From Neckera pumila (taxonomy: Eukaryota > Streptophyta > Bryopsida > Hypnales > Neckeraceae), in the NCBI GenBank assembly GCA_963969595.1, contig OZ018416.1:436501-500500 (forward strand): a stretch of 64,000 nt of DNA. Reading direction: 5' to 3'. Shown here in pieces: positions 42,957 to 54,849 of the stretch (the first letter of the stretch is position 1; each line of letters starts with the position of its first letter). The position numbers were made by a program, and so were the translations under genes. Under the pieces are notes generated by a model. It was not told the origin of the DNA, ran no database searches, and saw nothing but the letters and a program-made list of their open reading frames with translations.

Positions 42957-44928
42957 ATAATCTTTTGAACTCCCCGAGAGCCCTCAACATCACGTCCTAG
43001 CTGGTCGGGTACAATCGAATGCATTGAGATCCCTCGAAACCTGGATCGAAGTATACTTCATTGTCACAAACTGATTGAATTGTTCGAGAATGTTATGTCT
43101 AGACAATGGTAAGGCTGTCTATTCAGTCTAACCCCGTATGATAGTCGGACCTACGTACGGCCTCCTTTCACCATACCAACTTAAGAGGTAGAAAACGTAC
43201 TGCACCTAAACAGCGACTAAATGCTGTAAGTATCTGAGCATGGATCCCCTAAATGTCTGAATCCTTTTCTGAGTTTTTGCACATTATTGCTTATATCTTT
43301 GTACAGAAACATCATAAACCGGAATTTCATGAATTTGGTCGTTAAGGAAGGTTGTCTTTTCTAGATTCAAGTATTACATTAAATGAATGAGAACTTAGTT
43401 GGACGAATCAGTGCCTCGAAACCCTCTGTTCATTGTCCAAAATATGGACATCGGAGTGCTTCAGGGTTAAGTTGTCTCAGTTTTTGTTCACTTGGGTCTT
43501 GGTGGTAATTAAAAGAGGATTTAGATTCTCTTCATACCTTTGTATTTTTTGAATAGTGTACGGATCCGCTATGGAGTGCAAATTATATGGATACCCCAAA
43601 CCAAACCTACATTCTCATGATCAGAAGGCGTTGATTTCAGGCAAGAATCTGTAAGGGTTAGTTTCGCACGATACCTTATCATTGTGCATTCAGTCTAAGC
43701 TAATGGTGCCTGTGTTCTCTCCCTACTGGCATGAGTGTGCTCACAATTTTCAAAATCCCCTGCTCAAAACACCCGTGAAGAACAATTACTCAGATCTGAC
43801 AAGGTGGAGAGCAGAGGTACAAAAATTGAGTTCACCTAATCCAATTCTGAATCTCAGCCGCAGGTTTGACATGATCAAGAGAACTCCTGATGCAGACTAC
43901 AAGGGAGTTTTCTCTTTGTCGATGCATTCAAAGATGCACTCGAAATGCTGATGGACCACGCACTTCGAAGAACTGAAATTCCGAGCACCAGAGGCAATGT
44001 GAATGCTACGAATGAAAACAATGGCCCCTGTAAATTATCTATGTAACAGCTTCAAAGTATACACTCACGCAGATTCTGAACTCACACTTTGCCATAAAAC
44101 TGAATTTTTGTGTATGAGTAATTCAAATGTAATCTTATTGCACAGTGGCTAACCTTTCCAAAGATACATTGCAAGTATGCAAAATAAACCTTCAATAAAC
44201 CTTTCCAAAACATTGCTATTTATCAAAACATGGAAGTCTCCACATAGATTCCAGGTGTAGAAAGTGGAAGTGCACATAGTGGTATTGTCGAATTCGGTAT
44301 GCATTGAACAATGCGCTTTGCGATTGATTTCATGTATTGCATTACTCTAAGACCTTGTCATGTTCATAGCCCATGAGTAGAAATAACAAAAAAAAATTCC
44401 CTGTGAAGCAAAGTTGGACGTGAAATTGGATAGTGGCTAACCCTTCCAAAGATACATTGCAAGTCGACACACAATTTAAAGATAATAACTTTGTTGAATT
44501 TCATGTTGAATTCCATCTACAATTTAGGGTGTAGGCTTGTAATCTCAATCACTAATTCATGTGCTTATTTCAAGATTGGAAGGGCAATACTTATCTCTAA
44601 ACACCCAATTTTATGATCTTAAAAAACAAAACTTGCAAATTGCATATGCATACACTATAAACATGCAATAGTATATTATCATATATTAATATAAATTGCA
44701 GATAAAGTGTGGAATATTAGTATAATATGAGCACATTTTTGGTGTATATTATGGCATTTGGAGATCTTTCACAACTTGGAATGAAGCATTTTTGTACAAT
44801 TTAATGCAGTGCAAGATTTCTAACATCCGTTCAACTTGCACAAAGTTCTAGATCTCAATGGATTTCATGTTGTTCAAGATTATGTGCTAGACTAACTCAT
44901 ACTTTTGACTCTTATAGGATGTATAGGA
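42957..44928. other. Gene-free stretch, nothing recognised
   Basis: Composition is intermediate up to about 44,000 and AT-rich beyond. A phrase 'gtggctaacc.ttccaaagat' recurs at about 44,146 and 44,433. No gene or element termini were recognised. Confidence 0.35.
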
Positions 44929-45826
44929 TTAACTCCTAAAGGACCAAGGTCTTTTTTTTTGCCAAAAAACACTCAAAATTGTCATTTCTATAGCAAAGAA
45001 TAAAAACTTGAAAATTGTTTTTTATCTCACATCTAACCATAGGATCTTACATCTAACTATTACAAGAGTGTGAGGAAAAAATTTCAGAAGTTTTGACATC
45101 ATAGATTGCAAGATATCTGAGTTCAAAGTGAAAAAAACATATTTTTCAATACATTGCAGGACTACATTATTTGACTTTGAACCTTTTGAACTTTAATTTT
45201 TTGCACTACAAAGTTTTGAGGATTAAGTTGAGAGTCTACAAAAAATAAAAAATAAAAAAAAACTAATTTTTCTACTTAAGAAAATTGTTAAACAAAAGCA
45301 AATACAAGATAGAAGGAAAATCTAAATTATTAATATCTCTAAAATGGAATTAAAATGCACTAATTCCAATGGTGAGATTGTTCTAGCAAGAAAAATAAAG
45401 TTCCATGTGGAACTTTTTACTTTTAAAATTGTAAAATAGCATTTAGAAATGAATCCTATAAATTACTTTTCAAGAAGATACTCTAATTGCCCAAAAAATA
45501 AGATTGCCCATAACTTTCTCATAACAAATCCAAATGCAATGAATCAAAGCTTTCCATATAGACAAAAATATAATCTATGAGGAAAAAGAATTCAAAAAAA
45601 AAAATTCAAATTTTTAAAATATTTTTTTGCTGCCCCCTCTCCCCTATATTGAACATAACTTTTGTTTCCAGGCCCCAATTGGAAAAAAATTATATTCTTA
45701 CAAAGATAGTCAATTTTTCGATCTTTGCAAAAAATTTCAAAAACTCAAGACAAAAAATGAGACCATAGGTACCTGTCCAAAATTCTACTTGTCCGTTGAA
45801 CAAGCACTTGGTTCTTTAGGGATTAA
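44929..45826 (-). mobile_element. Family B TTAA element, copy B4
   Basis: It runs from TTAACTCCTAAAGGACCAAG to GGTTCTTTAGGGATTAA, TTAA at both edges, 898 bp. It is collinear with B5 at 59.8 kb ('caatggtgagattgt', 'tgctgccccctctcccc', 'aggtacctg.ccaaaat'), and inverted relative to B3. No coding capacity. Confidence 0.8.
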
Positions 45827-45917
45827 GGTAACTAAACCCCCTATTGTGTCCACTTGGCTATTTCCATAGCTCTAAAATTTGTCCTTTTGTAGCTATATAC
45901 AAAGTTCAATGTGCCTT

Positions 45918-46286
45918 CATTAGAGAAAATTTCAGGTCTTTGGAAGGCTGCTCCAAAATCCTCCGAGGTACCCTGAAATTTACTTTTTTTTTGCTCAAAA
46001 ATTTGTTTTTTTCCTCAAAAATTCATTTTTTCCTATTTTTGCCCTGCTAAAACTGTAGCAACAGTGGCGCAAGAACCTCGAATTCAAAATAAAAATTTAA
46101 TAAATTTTTAATTTTATAATTTATTAAGAATAAAAAAAAAAATCTGCAAAATTTGACTGCTCCGATGAGCAGTCAGAGACTCTGATTGCTCACCAAGAGC
46201 ATTTTTGAAGTTGACAGGCCATGGAAAAAATAGCATGGCATGTCAACTTCGGATGGCCCTCTAAAGGGCTGAATTTTTTTCTAATG
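45918..46286. mobile_element. CATTAG-type MITE, divergent family
   Basis: CATTAGAGAAAATTTCAGG at the left and the inverse at the right (GGCTGAATTTTTTTCTAATG) define a 369-bp element. The ends resemble family 2 at 17.7 and 41.1 kb, but the interior ('ctgctccgatgagcagtcag') is different. No ORF and no clear target duplication. Confidence 0.65.
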
Positions 46287-46913
46287 ATTTGAAGAAATGA
46301 ACCAATAGGTTACTTATTGATGATTTTCACATGATTCTCAGTGATAATAAAACTATAGAAAATACAAAAAAATGCAATTATAGATTTAAATTTAGCATAT
46401 GAACTCAAAATCCTTTAAAATAAATAAATTCTTAATACATCCAAATCACTAAAGAGGTCATTTTGACGTTTTAAAAGGTCAAAATACTGCTTAAAGTTGT
46501 TGAGTCCTTTTTGGATTTTGAGATGGCAACAATTTTATTTGTTTTGAATCTTGTAGTTCTAAAATTTGCCCTCATTTCATTTTCATTAGTTTAGAATATA
46601 CTAAACGCTAGTTCTCCCAAATTATTGGTCAAATCACAAATATATTAATTTTGTCTATCCTTTTCTTTTGAAGTATAGGATTTTGTGAATGTGTTACCAA
46701 TATGATATGAACCCTAAAAAGACAAGGCCTACTACTAAGGTTGCTACCCAAAAATTATCAAATTTATGCATTTTTCATTTCTACTGTTCTTTAAAGTCAT
46801 TCATTAGCCACTTTTTGGTTGCACATGCATTTCAATGTTAAACCGTCCATTGAGAATGTCTTCAACTTTCTTCACACTTATGCAATATGGTTGCAAAATA
46901 ATAAAGCCTTTAC

Positions 46914-47142
46914 TTAACCCAGGAAGGACGTTGCGGACAATAAGTGTTCGATGAATGACAAGGAATCCTCTAGTGTAAGACAGAACTACAAATATTCATT
47001 CTTGGAATTTTTTGTGGAAAGTGGAGAATATCTATAGTAGCTTGACTTCCAATGAGTACTTTTAGATTTTTCTATTCCAATGACTCTCACGATTATACAT
47101 TGCATGATTTCCAAGGTTACCCCCATGTCGTTCAAGGGTTAA
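46914..47142. mobile_element. Possible small TTAA-bounded element (229 bp)
   Basis: TTAACCCAGGAAGGACG at 46,914 faces CGTTCAAGGGTTAA ending at 47,142. Only the outermost seven bases and a few inner ones pair, so the assignment to the TTAA group is tentative. Confidence 0.35.
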
Positions 47143-48150
47143 TGGCTTTGGATTCTCTTTCAAGCGCTTCAAAAGAAGCACCTCCAAGACACTGTAAGGT
47201 TTCTTCAAGTCTTGACTTTGAAAATTCACAAACATTACAAAAATTCTCCGAAAAACATAGTTTCTTTTTCGAAAAATTATAATCTTCATTTGTTTTTTTA
47301 CCATCTATCCAAATCAGCATAAAATAACGGTTTTAGATCTTTCTTCCTTAAGTGTAGTTCCCAAAAAATTGTGGAGATCTGGATGGAAGGTTTGAGTTGA
47401 ATCTGAATGGTTTTGAGCAAGTGCAGCCATTTCAGTAAAAAATTCACTGTTCATAAACATCTAACTGCAGCTTCCAAAATGGTGTTATCCACAGCAAAGT
47501 CACTCATGCGGCACATGTTATGCTCCATCCAGATAGACATCATGTAGCAGTGAGCAGTTCAAAGGCAAGGCTACTTCAGCAGTTGTTACTCCACACTATC
47601 ATTTTGGAGTTTGGAGTTTTGCGGCTTTCCGGCTTCACTTTGTCACCTAACATTCTTGCGGACCTGCCGCAAGGAAAGGAATCCAGATTCTTTTTGTGCA
47701 CAATCTTGAGATCGTCCCAAAAGATGGGAGATACCAAAAGCTACAGAAAAGAGCACAGGCAAGCTCTTTCTACTGTGGATGCGAGACTTCTGATATTTCA
47801 TTTCTAGTGGCAATTGCGTTGTCGGTACATCCTGGTTTGAATTCCGGGTTCACTGCAATTTCAGCAGCTCATCTGGGATTTGACATGGTGAGGCAAAATA
47901 GTCTCTGGGTTACAATGATCACATTAGCAAACCTAAGGACATTCGAATCGCAGCATGTCAAGCCTACATGTGCAGATGCAAGCTAGTTTCGATTTAAAAG
48001 ACAACTTTCAATGGCTACTCAATTTGAAGATCATTAGATCTGAGCTTGCTGTCAATTAAAAAAGTCACAGCACATCCAATGGAGACACTATGTTACATGC
48101 CTTCATATCAATCTGCTTCCCTTCCTTCACTTGAAGGGGTGCGCATCCTT

Positions 48151-51150
48151 CTACTTATATGCCCACCCATGCTCTTTCAGGTATGCCTGAACAGCTTCTT
48201 TGAGAGCCAGGTTAGGAACAACTTGATTCGGGTAGAGTGTCGCTCGTGTCAATGGATCAAATTTACCAACCTGGAAACACGGGATAAACCCACAAGATGT
48301 GCTTCAGAACCTCACTTGCTCTCATAAAATATTATTTGAAACAGTGACGTGAATTGTAGATTTGAGATTGCACGTCTTCATTGACAATTAGAGAATCAAT
48401 ACTGACCTTCCTGAGGTGCTCGTAAAGAACAGCTCTCTCATAAGTCACGCCACTCGGAGTAATTACGGGGTCTCGGAAAATGTCCATTGTAATTTTACAG
48501 CAGAGATGCTCAGGAATCTGTTTCACACACACCAAATACCATCAATGGTCTACTCTGTCAACACCACAACGTCAATCCTTAAGATGACAGATATTCCACT
48601 CATGCTTGACCAGAATGAGAAACATCTGCCCTTTGCGATTAATTAAGTTTAAACTACAGTTGAAGACATAAGGGTAGTCAAGGACCTGCTTATAGCAACT
48701 ATTGCCTCAGTGGCTTAGTTTGAAAAATTCCTCAATCCCTCCGATGACAAAAAGCCAAAAGTGTCCACTTCCGTATCTACAGGAGTTGAAATTAAATCAT
48801 TCAGGAAGCTTCCAATAGAAAGAAGAAATCGTGACTCAAATTTTGACCGATAATTGAAAGTTCCTATAATCGACTAATTGCTTCCCAAGTGGACTCTCTG
48901 TTGTTTGTTTGGGCACAAAAAGGGCTAGTAGCACCAGACAGAAATTAACCCCCAAGTGGGCATTTCTAGGACTTTCACAGCAGCATCCATTCCAAATAGT
49001 AAAAGCATCTCTTTCAGACTGGAACTTCTCAAACTGCCAGCTCTAAATTGTACATATATTCAACCCTCAAATATTTCCGATTAACTTCATAAAACATTTG
49101 TAATGGTCTGAATCTATGTTTCTAAAAGGAATGCTTATTATGAAAATCGAGATCCTTGTTCTCACCATACCTCAGCTGGCAGATCGGGCGCTTGCGCTTT
49201 CTGAAAAACCTCAGCGAGAACTTGCAACCGTTCTTGGTGATCCTGGTCAAGTTCGGAGAGGAGCTCAATACGCTTTTGATCTGCACTTACTTGTTCATCA
49301 ATCCGCTCTTGTTCGCATCCATCCACGACGGGTTGATCCTTCTGTTTGCCAATGGACATTGTGACGTCGGCATTTGAAGATCCTGCGACTTTCACTTCTC
49401 TTACCCTGTTCTCGTATTTGTCCTTAATAAGAGATTCACAGAACTCCCTGTCGTAACGATATATCAGTGTTAGCAAACGACGAATATTTGAAATAGTTCA
49501 CATGCAAAATAACTGCAAAGCCGATATTGCTTTCGATGTGTAAGTAATTATACTTAGAAACTGTGACTTCTCAGGAAAATTCAAGATGTAAAACGCACTT
49601 CAATGCAGGTTGTTGCTGACGACGAATTGTTGCCCCTTGTTCCCACTCTGTATACCGAGCCTTGGCTAGCTCTTGCCATATCTCCTCTACCATGTAGTTA
49701 CCTGGTATTCCTCCTCTTCCAAGATCCAAGGCCTGCAGACGCCTGCAAATTCTATGACTTCTTGCATGTACCTCTATGTAGCCGTCTTGAGGTAAGAGAT
49801 AAAAGGCTTACGAATCCTAACTCTAGCGTACCAAAAATGGAGTCAGATAAAAGTATCTTGACCATCCTTTATCAAACGAGGAAATGCACACACGTAGAAA
49901 TACTCTACATTCCATTGTCAACATGGCTGCTTCTCTTTAGAAGAATATAGCAGAACTACCCTGAGCATTTTTATATATGAAACGAAACCTTAATAGTTGA
50001 TGCAAAACATTACCCACATATAGGAAAAGATCTATGTAAACACACCTTCTCAAGTTGCTTCACAGCGGCCGCATACTCCTTCCTTCGCAACAGCGCCAAT
50101 CCCAACATATAGTGTGCCTACAATTCAATGACAAGAATTCAGGTTCCATAAACCTCTGAATATCAAATCCCGGCTAGAATCCTCAGCACCCAGTAGCAAT
50201 GTCCAAATGGTCGGTATTGAAGTACTCAGATGCAGATGTTAAGCTGTAAACCTGCTCTTCTATTTCCTACAATTTAACCCTTTTCCCATGACATTGCACG
50301 ATTGTGTAAGAGTCTAATTATATGATATTGCACAAGCCAAATCATTGGATTGCTTCGATCATCAAGGGTAATTGCCTTTGCTACCTTGACAGACGTATTG
50401 TCCAGCTCCAGAGCTTTCTTACAATCCTCTTCAACATTTGCCCACTCGCTGTCAACCACAAGCACTGACACACACAAGAGTTAGTAACAGACTCCATGAC
50501 TAACTTGTCATGACTCTCAAGCAAAACGATCAGGGCCAGTTTCTTTGGTTTACCATATGAATGGCCACGTACAGTACAAGGAGACACTCAGCATTGTGCG
50601 CAGAATACGTAAGCGAGTGCTCTGAACCGGAAGGCTACTTACAACACGAACCAGTCGATAAGTAGAGACACACCAAACTCAATGATGTCCAAATTCAAGT
50701 GCATATCATTTTGACATTCATAGGAAGTAAAATTACATGCTTGCTTTGTGCTAATTGAATCCCGAATGCACGCACTGAAACTGCAGAAAGAATTAGGTCA
50801 TTGGACTTACTTGCGCCTCCGATGGCAGAGTGCACGGTTTGTCCAGTATACAGGCACATTCGAACACAGAGTGATTGCCTGCTCATAACACCATCCACTC
50901 ATAGTGAAAATGTTGGGGTCCCAGGAGATAAGAATAAAGACGTTTTGAGTGTAATGCCACATCCAATGAATGCAATGATTTCTGAATTTTCTCAATTTGG
51001 AGGGAACATGTAAATTACCTCAGTGTAAGCCTCAATGGCTGCAGCTAGTCGATCCTTCTTGAAGCACATGTTGCCCTGATCCTTCAAGAGCTCCGCTTGC
51101 TTCTGCGGACTAATCGGGCCTCTTGCCATGTTGCTCTGCTGTCGCTGCAT
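48151..51150 (-). CDS. CHIP: E3 ubiquitin ligase CHIP (TPR plus U-box co-chaperone)
   Basis: Binds the C-terminal tails of HSP70/HSP90 through its TPRs and ubiquitinates misfolded clients, in the cytosol. Eight coding exons on the minus strand: 51150-51019, 50878-50811, 50448-50385, 50117-50046, 49732-49599, 49447-49171, 48517-48407 and 48270-48151. All introns are GT-AG and the frame is kept throughout, giving 325 residues. Three TPRs fill about residues 18-135 (AYTE, YWTNRALCH and HYMLGLALL segments). A coiled-coil-like linker follows. The U-box covers about 250-322, with IPEHLCCKITMDIFRDPVIT, PSGVTYER and the C-terminal VGKFDPLTR...PNLALKEAVQ. Arabidopsis CHIP has about 278 residues. The extra length lies mainly in exon 6, in the charged segment between TPRs and U-box. 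The divergent zinc-finger gene starts 1.1 kb away. Confidence 0.95.
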
Positions 51151-52281
51151 TTTTCTCTTCGCTCACCGGCTACAGATCTTGAGAGCATAATACATAATCA
51201 TCTTAAACTCGTCGCAAACTCACAATGGTCACGAACAGAAATATAATACTCCGTATAAAAATCTGACAGTACTACTCACAATCGGAGGACCAGAATCCAG
51301 AATCCGAATGACACAATCCCAAACTCCAATTCGGGAATAAGGAATGGTGGTATTGCAACAACAACATCGTCGTTACAAATCCATTGCAAATTTTAGGGTT
51401 TCATCCTCTCGCTACCAATCACAAGCATCCGAATCATAATACTGGATAAAGGACACTTTCCTCTGAGACTCACATTCCACCGACATTTCAATCAACTCTT
51501 GTGATCTCAGGTTAGGGAGTGAGGACTGAGGAGCTCATCTTGGGCTCTATGAACTTTCTGAAAAACCATCCCTCCATTGATGTGCCTCGTCTGTCAGGAC
51601 CTGACGTTGAGGACCTCACCCACATCTTCACACCTCGAACAGGACATCAATTTGGAAAATTCCTCCTCTGGAATTGGTGCTGCTATTCATCGCGCAGTCT
51701 TTGAGGAATAGAATTTCAACAACTTTGTTGCAACATGCTAAGATTTCAAGGGCCTTGGGCAGGGTCATGTCCCAATTTCATACAGTTGGGGGAATTGGGG
51801 AGACAATTGTTACTATTATAGTTTGCCTGCTCCAGTGCCGAGTGGCGTGGACATGGTTTAGATTGCAATGTTCTCCCTGTTTCTCAGTTAACTTAGAGGT
51901 CTCAGACTTCGCAAGGATTCTTGCTTCACAATTGGCAGGTTTGTTTCCAAATAAACAAAACGGAACTTTTCAATTCTCAAAGCCCTATTACCCGCATGGA
52001 GCTTTGGAATATAATTCCGAGGTTGCCTTCTTCCGCAGCCCAGCTTTAACAATAGGTGAGGCGCATTGTCATTTGAGTCAATTTTTTTCATTGCGAATGG
52101 GCCACCCAAATTGGGGTTATTACAAGCAGGACGCATCGTGATGCTGAGTCAATTCGTTTTGTTTGTCTGATTTCAGAGTTAATTGTATCCTCCTGCGAAT
52201 GCCAATTGAAGGGTTGATTGTTAGGGTTTCAGACCACAATCTTAGGGTTGGCGTAACGACTTGCAGATTCTGCAAGCAAGC
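51151..52281. promoter_or_regulatory. Intergenic region between the divergent CHIP and zinc-finger genes
   Basis: These 1.1 kb must contain the promoters of both genes. On the minus strand, CTGTAG about 20-30 nt before the CHIP ATG could be the acceptor of a leader intron. Open frames at 51,674-52,141 have no recognisable features. No clear TATA box was identified for either gene. Confidence 0.4.
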
Positions 52282-52758
52282 ATGGTGCAGGGATTAGGAT
52301 TAGCCGCTGCGTCCTCTCCCTTTCTGGTGTCGAAGGCGGTGGAAACTCCCAGGACAGAGCAGCCGCCATGTCGCCAGCCTCTCGTGAGAGCCGCTCACGA
52401 GAGTTTCAACCTCATGGCTGGAGTGTGGCTCCGCCCCTTCCGCACCCTGAAAGTGAAGACGGAGGAGAATGTGAAGCTGGAGCCCCGCGTGATCCCCGAC
52501 CCGCCCTGTGTCGTCTGCAAAGGCCACGGCCGAGTGAAGTGCCACCGCTGTGCCGGACGCGGGCGTCTCAATTTCAAGGAGCAGGCCATGCTGCCCAGAG
52601 GCGAATGGCCGCAGTGGTGCTGGGACTGCCGCGGCTGCGGCATGAGCTACTGCACGCGCTGTCTGGGCACTGGCGAGAAACGGGGCGTCATTGGCTTTCA
52701 CTTCCCTGATGACGATGAGCAGTCTCCCAATGGGATCTCGGATGGGACGCAGAACTGA
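52282..52758 (+). CDS. DnaJ-type cysteine-rich zinc-finger protein, probably plastid-targeted
   Basis: A 158-residue single-exon protein. It has no J-domain and consists of a DnaJ/Hsp40-type cysteine-rich core with four CxxC pairs at residues 76/79, 87/90, 113/116 and 124/127 (CVVCKGHG, CHRCAGRG, CWDCRGCG, CTRCLGTG). These should bind two zinc ions. The spacer MLPRGEWPQWC and the tail RGVIGFHF are typical of a plant chloroplast family of small DnaJ-related proteins (BSD2/LQY1-like group in the wide sense). The first 60 residues are rich in Ala/Ser/Arg and poor in acidic residues, as in a transit peptide. ATG 52,282 is used because the frame upstream begins only with a TTG. Members act in assembly or protection of photosynthetic proteins; the exact role here is inference. 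Confidence 0.85.
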   Translation: MVQGLGLAAASSPFLVSKAVETPRTEQPPCRQPLVRAAHESFNLMAGVWLRPFRTLKVKTEENVKLEPRVIPDPPCVVCKGHGRVKCHRCAGRGRLNFKEQAMLPRGEWPQWCWDCRGCGMSYCTRCLGTGEKRGVIGFHFPDDDEQSPNGISDGTQN

Positions 52759-53949
52759 CACAACTTGAAGCTCGTGTCTGAAATTCGGGTTTCTTTTTCC
52801 AATCAATGCAGAGGCTCGTCTCGGAGGATGGTAGCGCAGTTCACGATTTGGCACGAACTTCCAGCTACTGTTATTAATATGAAGAAATTGAGTGAAGGTC
52901 TTCCACGCTGCATCATTACTGTGGTCTTCAGAACGATCAAACCTCTTTGTTGGCGCTGTTTCTGCTGTGAAGGTGTGAGATTGGCACGGCACTTGTTAAG
53001 ACGAGTGGCCTCCGACAATATTCTATACAGAGAGAAGGCAATTGAATCGTGATTCTCGCCTTCATGACCTCTTGAGATGGCATCCACAACATTTCTACGC
53101 GTATCAGTTGTATGCCCCTGACTGAGCTCTTGAGATTCATAGCCAGGAAACCCATGAATGGTCTTTCCAACATTACTGTGCATATCAAATTTGTATACCC
53201 TGGTAGGCTTATATTTGCAAGCAGCAATATGGGATCAGCAGTGTTTAGGACTAGTTTCTTATTAGGGATGATATGCTCTCCACTGGGCGTCTGCCCTTGC
53301 TACCATGTGGTGAACTAGGAACCTGCGTGAAGGGAATTTTAAATCTGCAGGCTTGTCACGTATCGTTTCTGTTCAGGCTATCAATCAGAGATTCATTTTT
53401 TGGTCTTATTTCCAGATAAATCTCTGACCGTGTGCTTGTTTGAACATGGCTGAATCTTGCCTGTCACTCTGCACATGCTAGTTTGAGTGTGTCCTTTGAT
53501 GTCTTGATCTTGAGAGGTTATTAGTTTTGTTTATTACTTCGCCTCTCGTTGTATTGCCTTTGCATATGATGTTGCATTTTCATGACAACGTTAAAAATCA
53601 ACAATGTGCAGGGATTTTGAGGTACGCTAATGGCGAAACCTGCTGACACAAACCTTGAAAATAGCCCTTTGAAGTTTGTACTCTCTGTGGCGCTTTCCAT
53701 GTCCAGCTTTGACAGGTGATCCTTTTACATTCAATTCTGGCAGGGACAGAGCTTGGGGTTGCTCAAGCAGACGAACTGAGTTCGTAGTCCAATCGAACCC
53801 CTTGAATGAGAGTAGCGCTCTGGCAACCACATTGTTACATATTTAATTTTCAGTGGAAAAGTCGATGATTTCAGGAGCTCCAAATTACAATTAGTATATT
53901 AAAGGCACGTTAACTACAAGTATAGCAAACTCTTTAGAATAAAATTGCA
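52759..53949. other. 3' flank of the zinc-finger gene, nothing further recognised
   Basis: The first few hundred bases probably contain the 3'UTR of the zinc-finger gene. Open frames on both strands around 52,800-53,300 show no recognised domain. Confidence 0.35.
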
Positions 53950-54849
53950 TTAACCCCTACAGTTCTTTCATGTTGAGAGGCCCAAAATGACTTCAAAGTA
54001 TTAGTCTCCAAAGCAAGGCTAAAATCTTCATCTATATTTATATTTTAACAAATCCAATTGTAGGACCTTTTAGTTAACTTGTTAAAGTACACCTTCCTAA
54101 ACTTTCAAAATACAAAACCTTACCAATTGCAAGATCATGATGCCTAAAATTCAAAAAGAAGTATTTTGAACTCTTCTCAAATGATTAGATTTCATCTTTC
54201 AAACATCTAACCCAAAAATGTGTAGATCCTACAACTTGCAACTCTCTCTAATATGTTGAAGAAATATTAAGTTGGAAATACTTGTAAAAAATTTCCCCAA
54301 AAAATTTCATATTCATGCTGAAAAAAAGAATAAGCAAAAAGAAGTAGAAAATGATTCAAAATATTAAAATGTTAAGAATTTAGTTGTGGAATTAAAAAAT
54401 GCCAATCCCAATGGTTGTAATGTTGTAGTAAACAATCTACATCCTATGGTTTTATTTTTTTCCAAAATATTCAAAATTCAATTAAATAAAGGGCTTCAAA
54501 GTTTATTTTAGAATAGAGATTGCATAATTGCCCACAAACAAAAAACTCCTCATCTCGTTAATCAAAATGAAATGGTTAAAAGCTTTCCACTATAAAAAAA
54601 CAATTTCAAAATTCTTTTTCTTGAAAAAGTGATTTTTTGGAGCTACCCAAGTTGAAAAGAAACTATACATTATACAATAACCTTTTAACTATGCAGTCAA
54701 AAGTTATGAAAATTGTTGGCCCTTAAAGCTACTCCTTGACCACATATTGTGTGAAACTTTCAAAGAAATAAAATGAGAATTCCGCTCTTAGTGAGCTACT
54801 CGAAATTTCTATATTGCCAAAAAATGTTGTTTGTTCCTTTAGGAGTTAA
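53950..54849 (-). mobile_element. Family A TTAA element, copy A4
   Basis: TTAACCCCTACAG at the left and TTCCTTTAGGAGTTAA at the right, TTAA at both edges, 900 bp. The interior is the reverse of A1/A2 ('aacaatctacatcctatggt', 'ctacccaagttgaaaagaaa'). No coding region. Confidence 0.75.

Noticed and set aside
41146..46286. Treating all CATTAG-ended elements as one family
   Set aside because: Interiors fall into at least two or three groups; only the terminal few bases are common, so they are kept separate.
52261..52281. Earlier start (TTG) for the zinc-finger protein
   Set aside because: Not an ATG; the first ATG in frame is 52,282.
52300..52992. Antisense frame opposite the zinc-finger gene and its flank
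   Set aside because: Shadow of a GC-rich exon; no recognised protein features.
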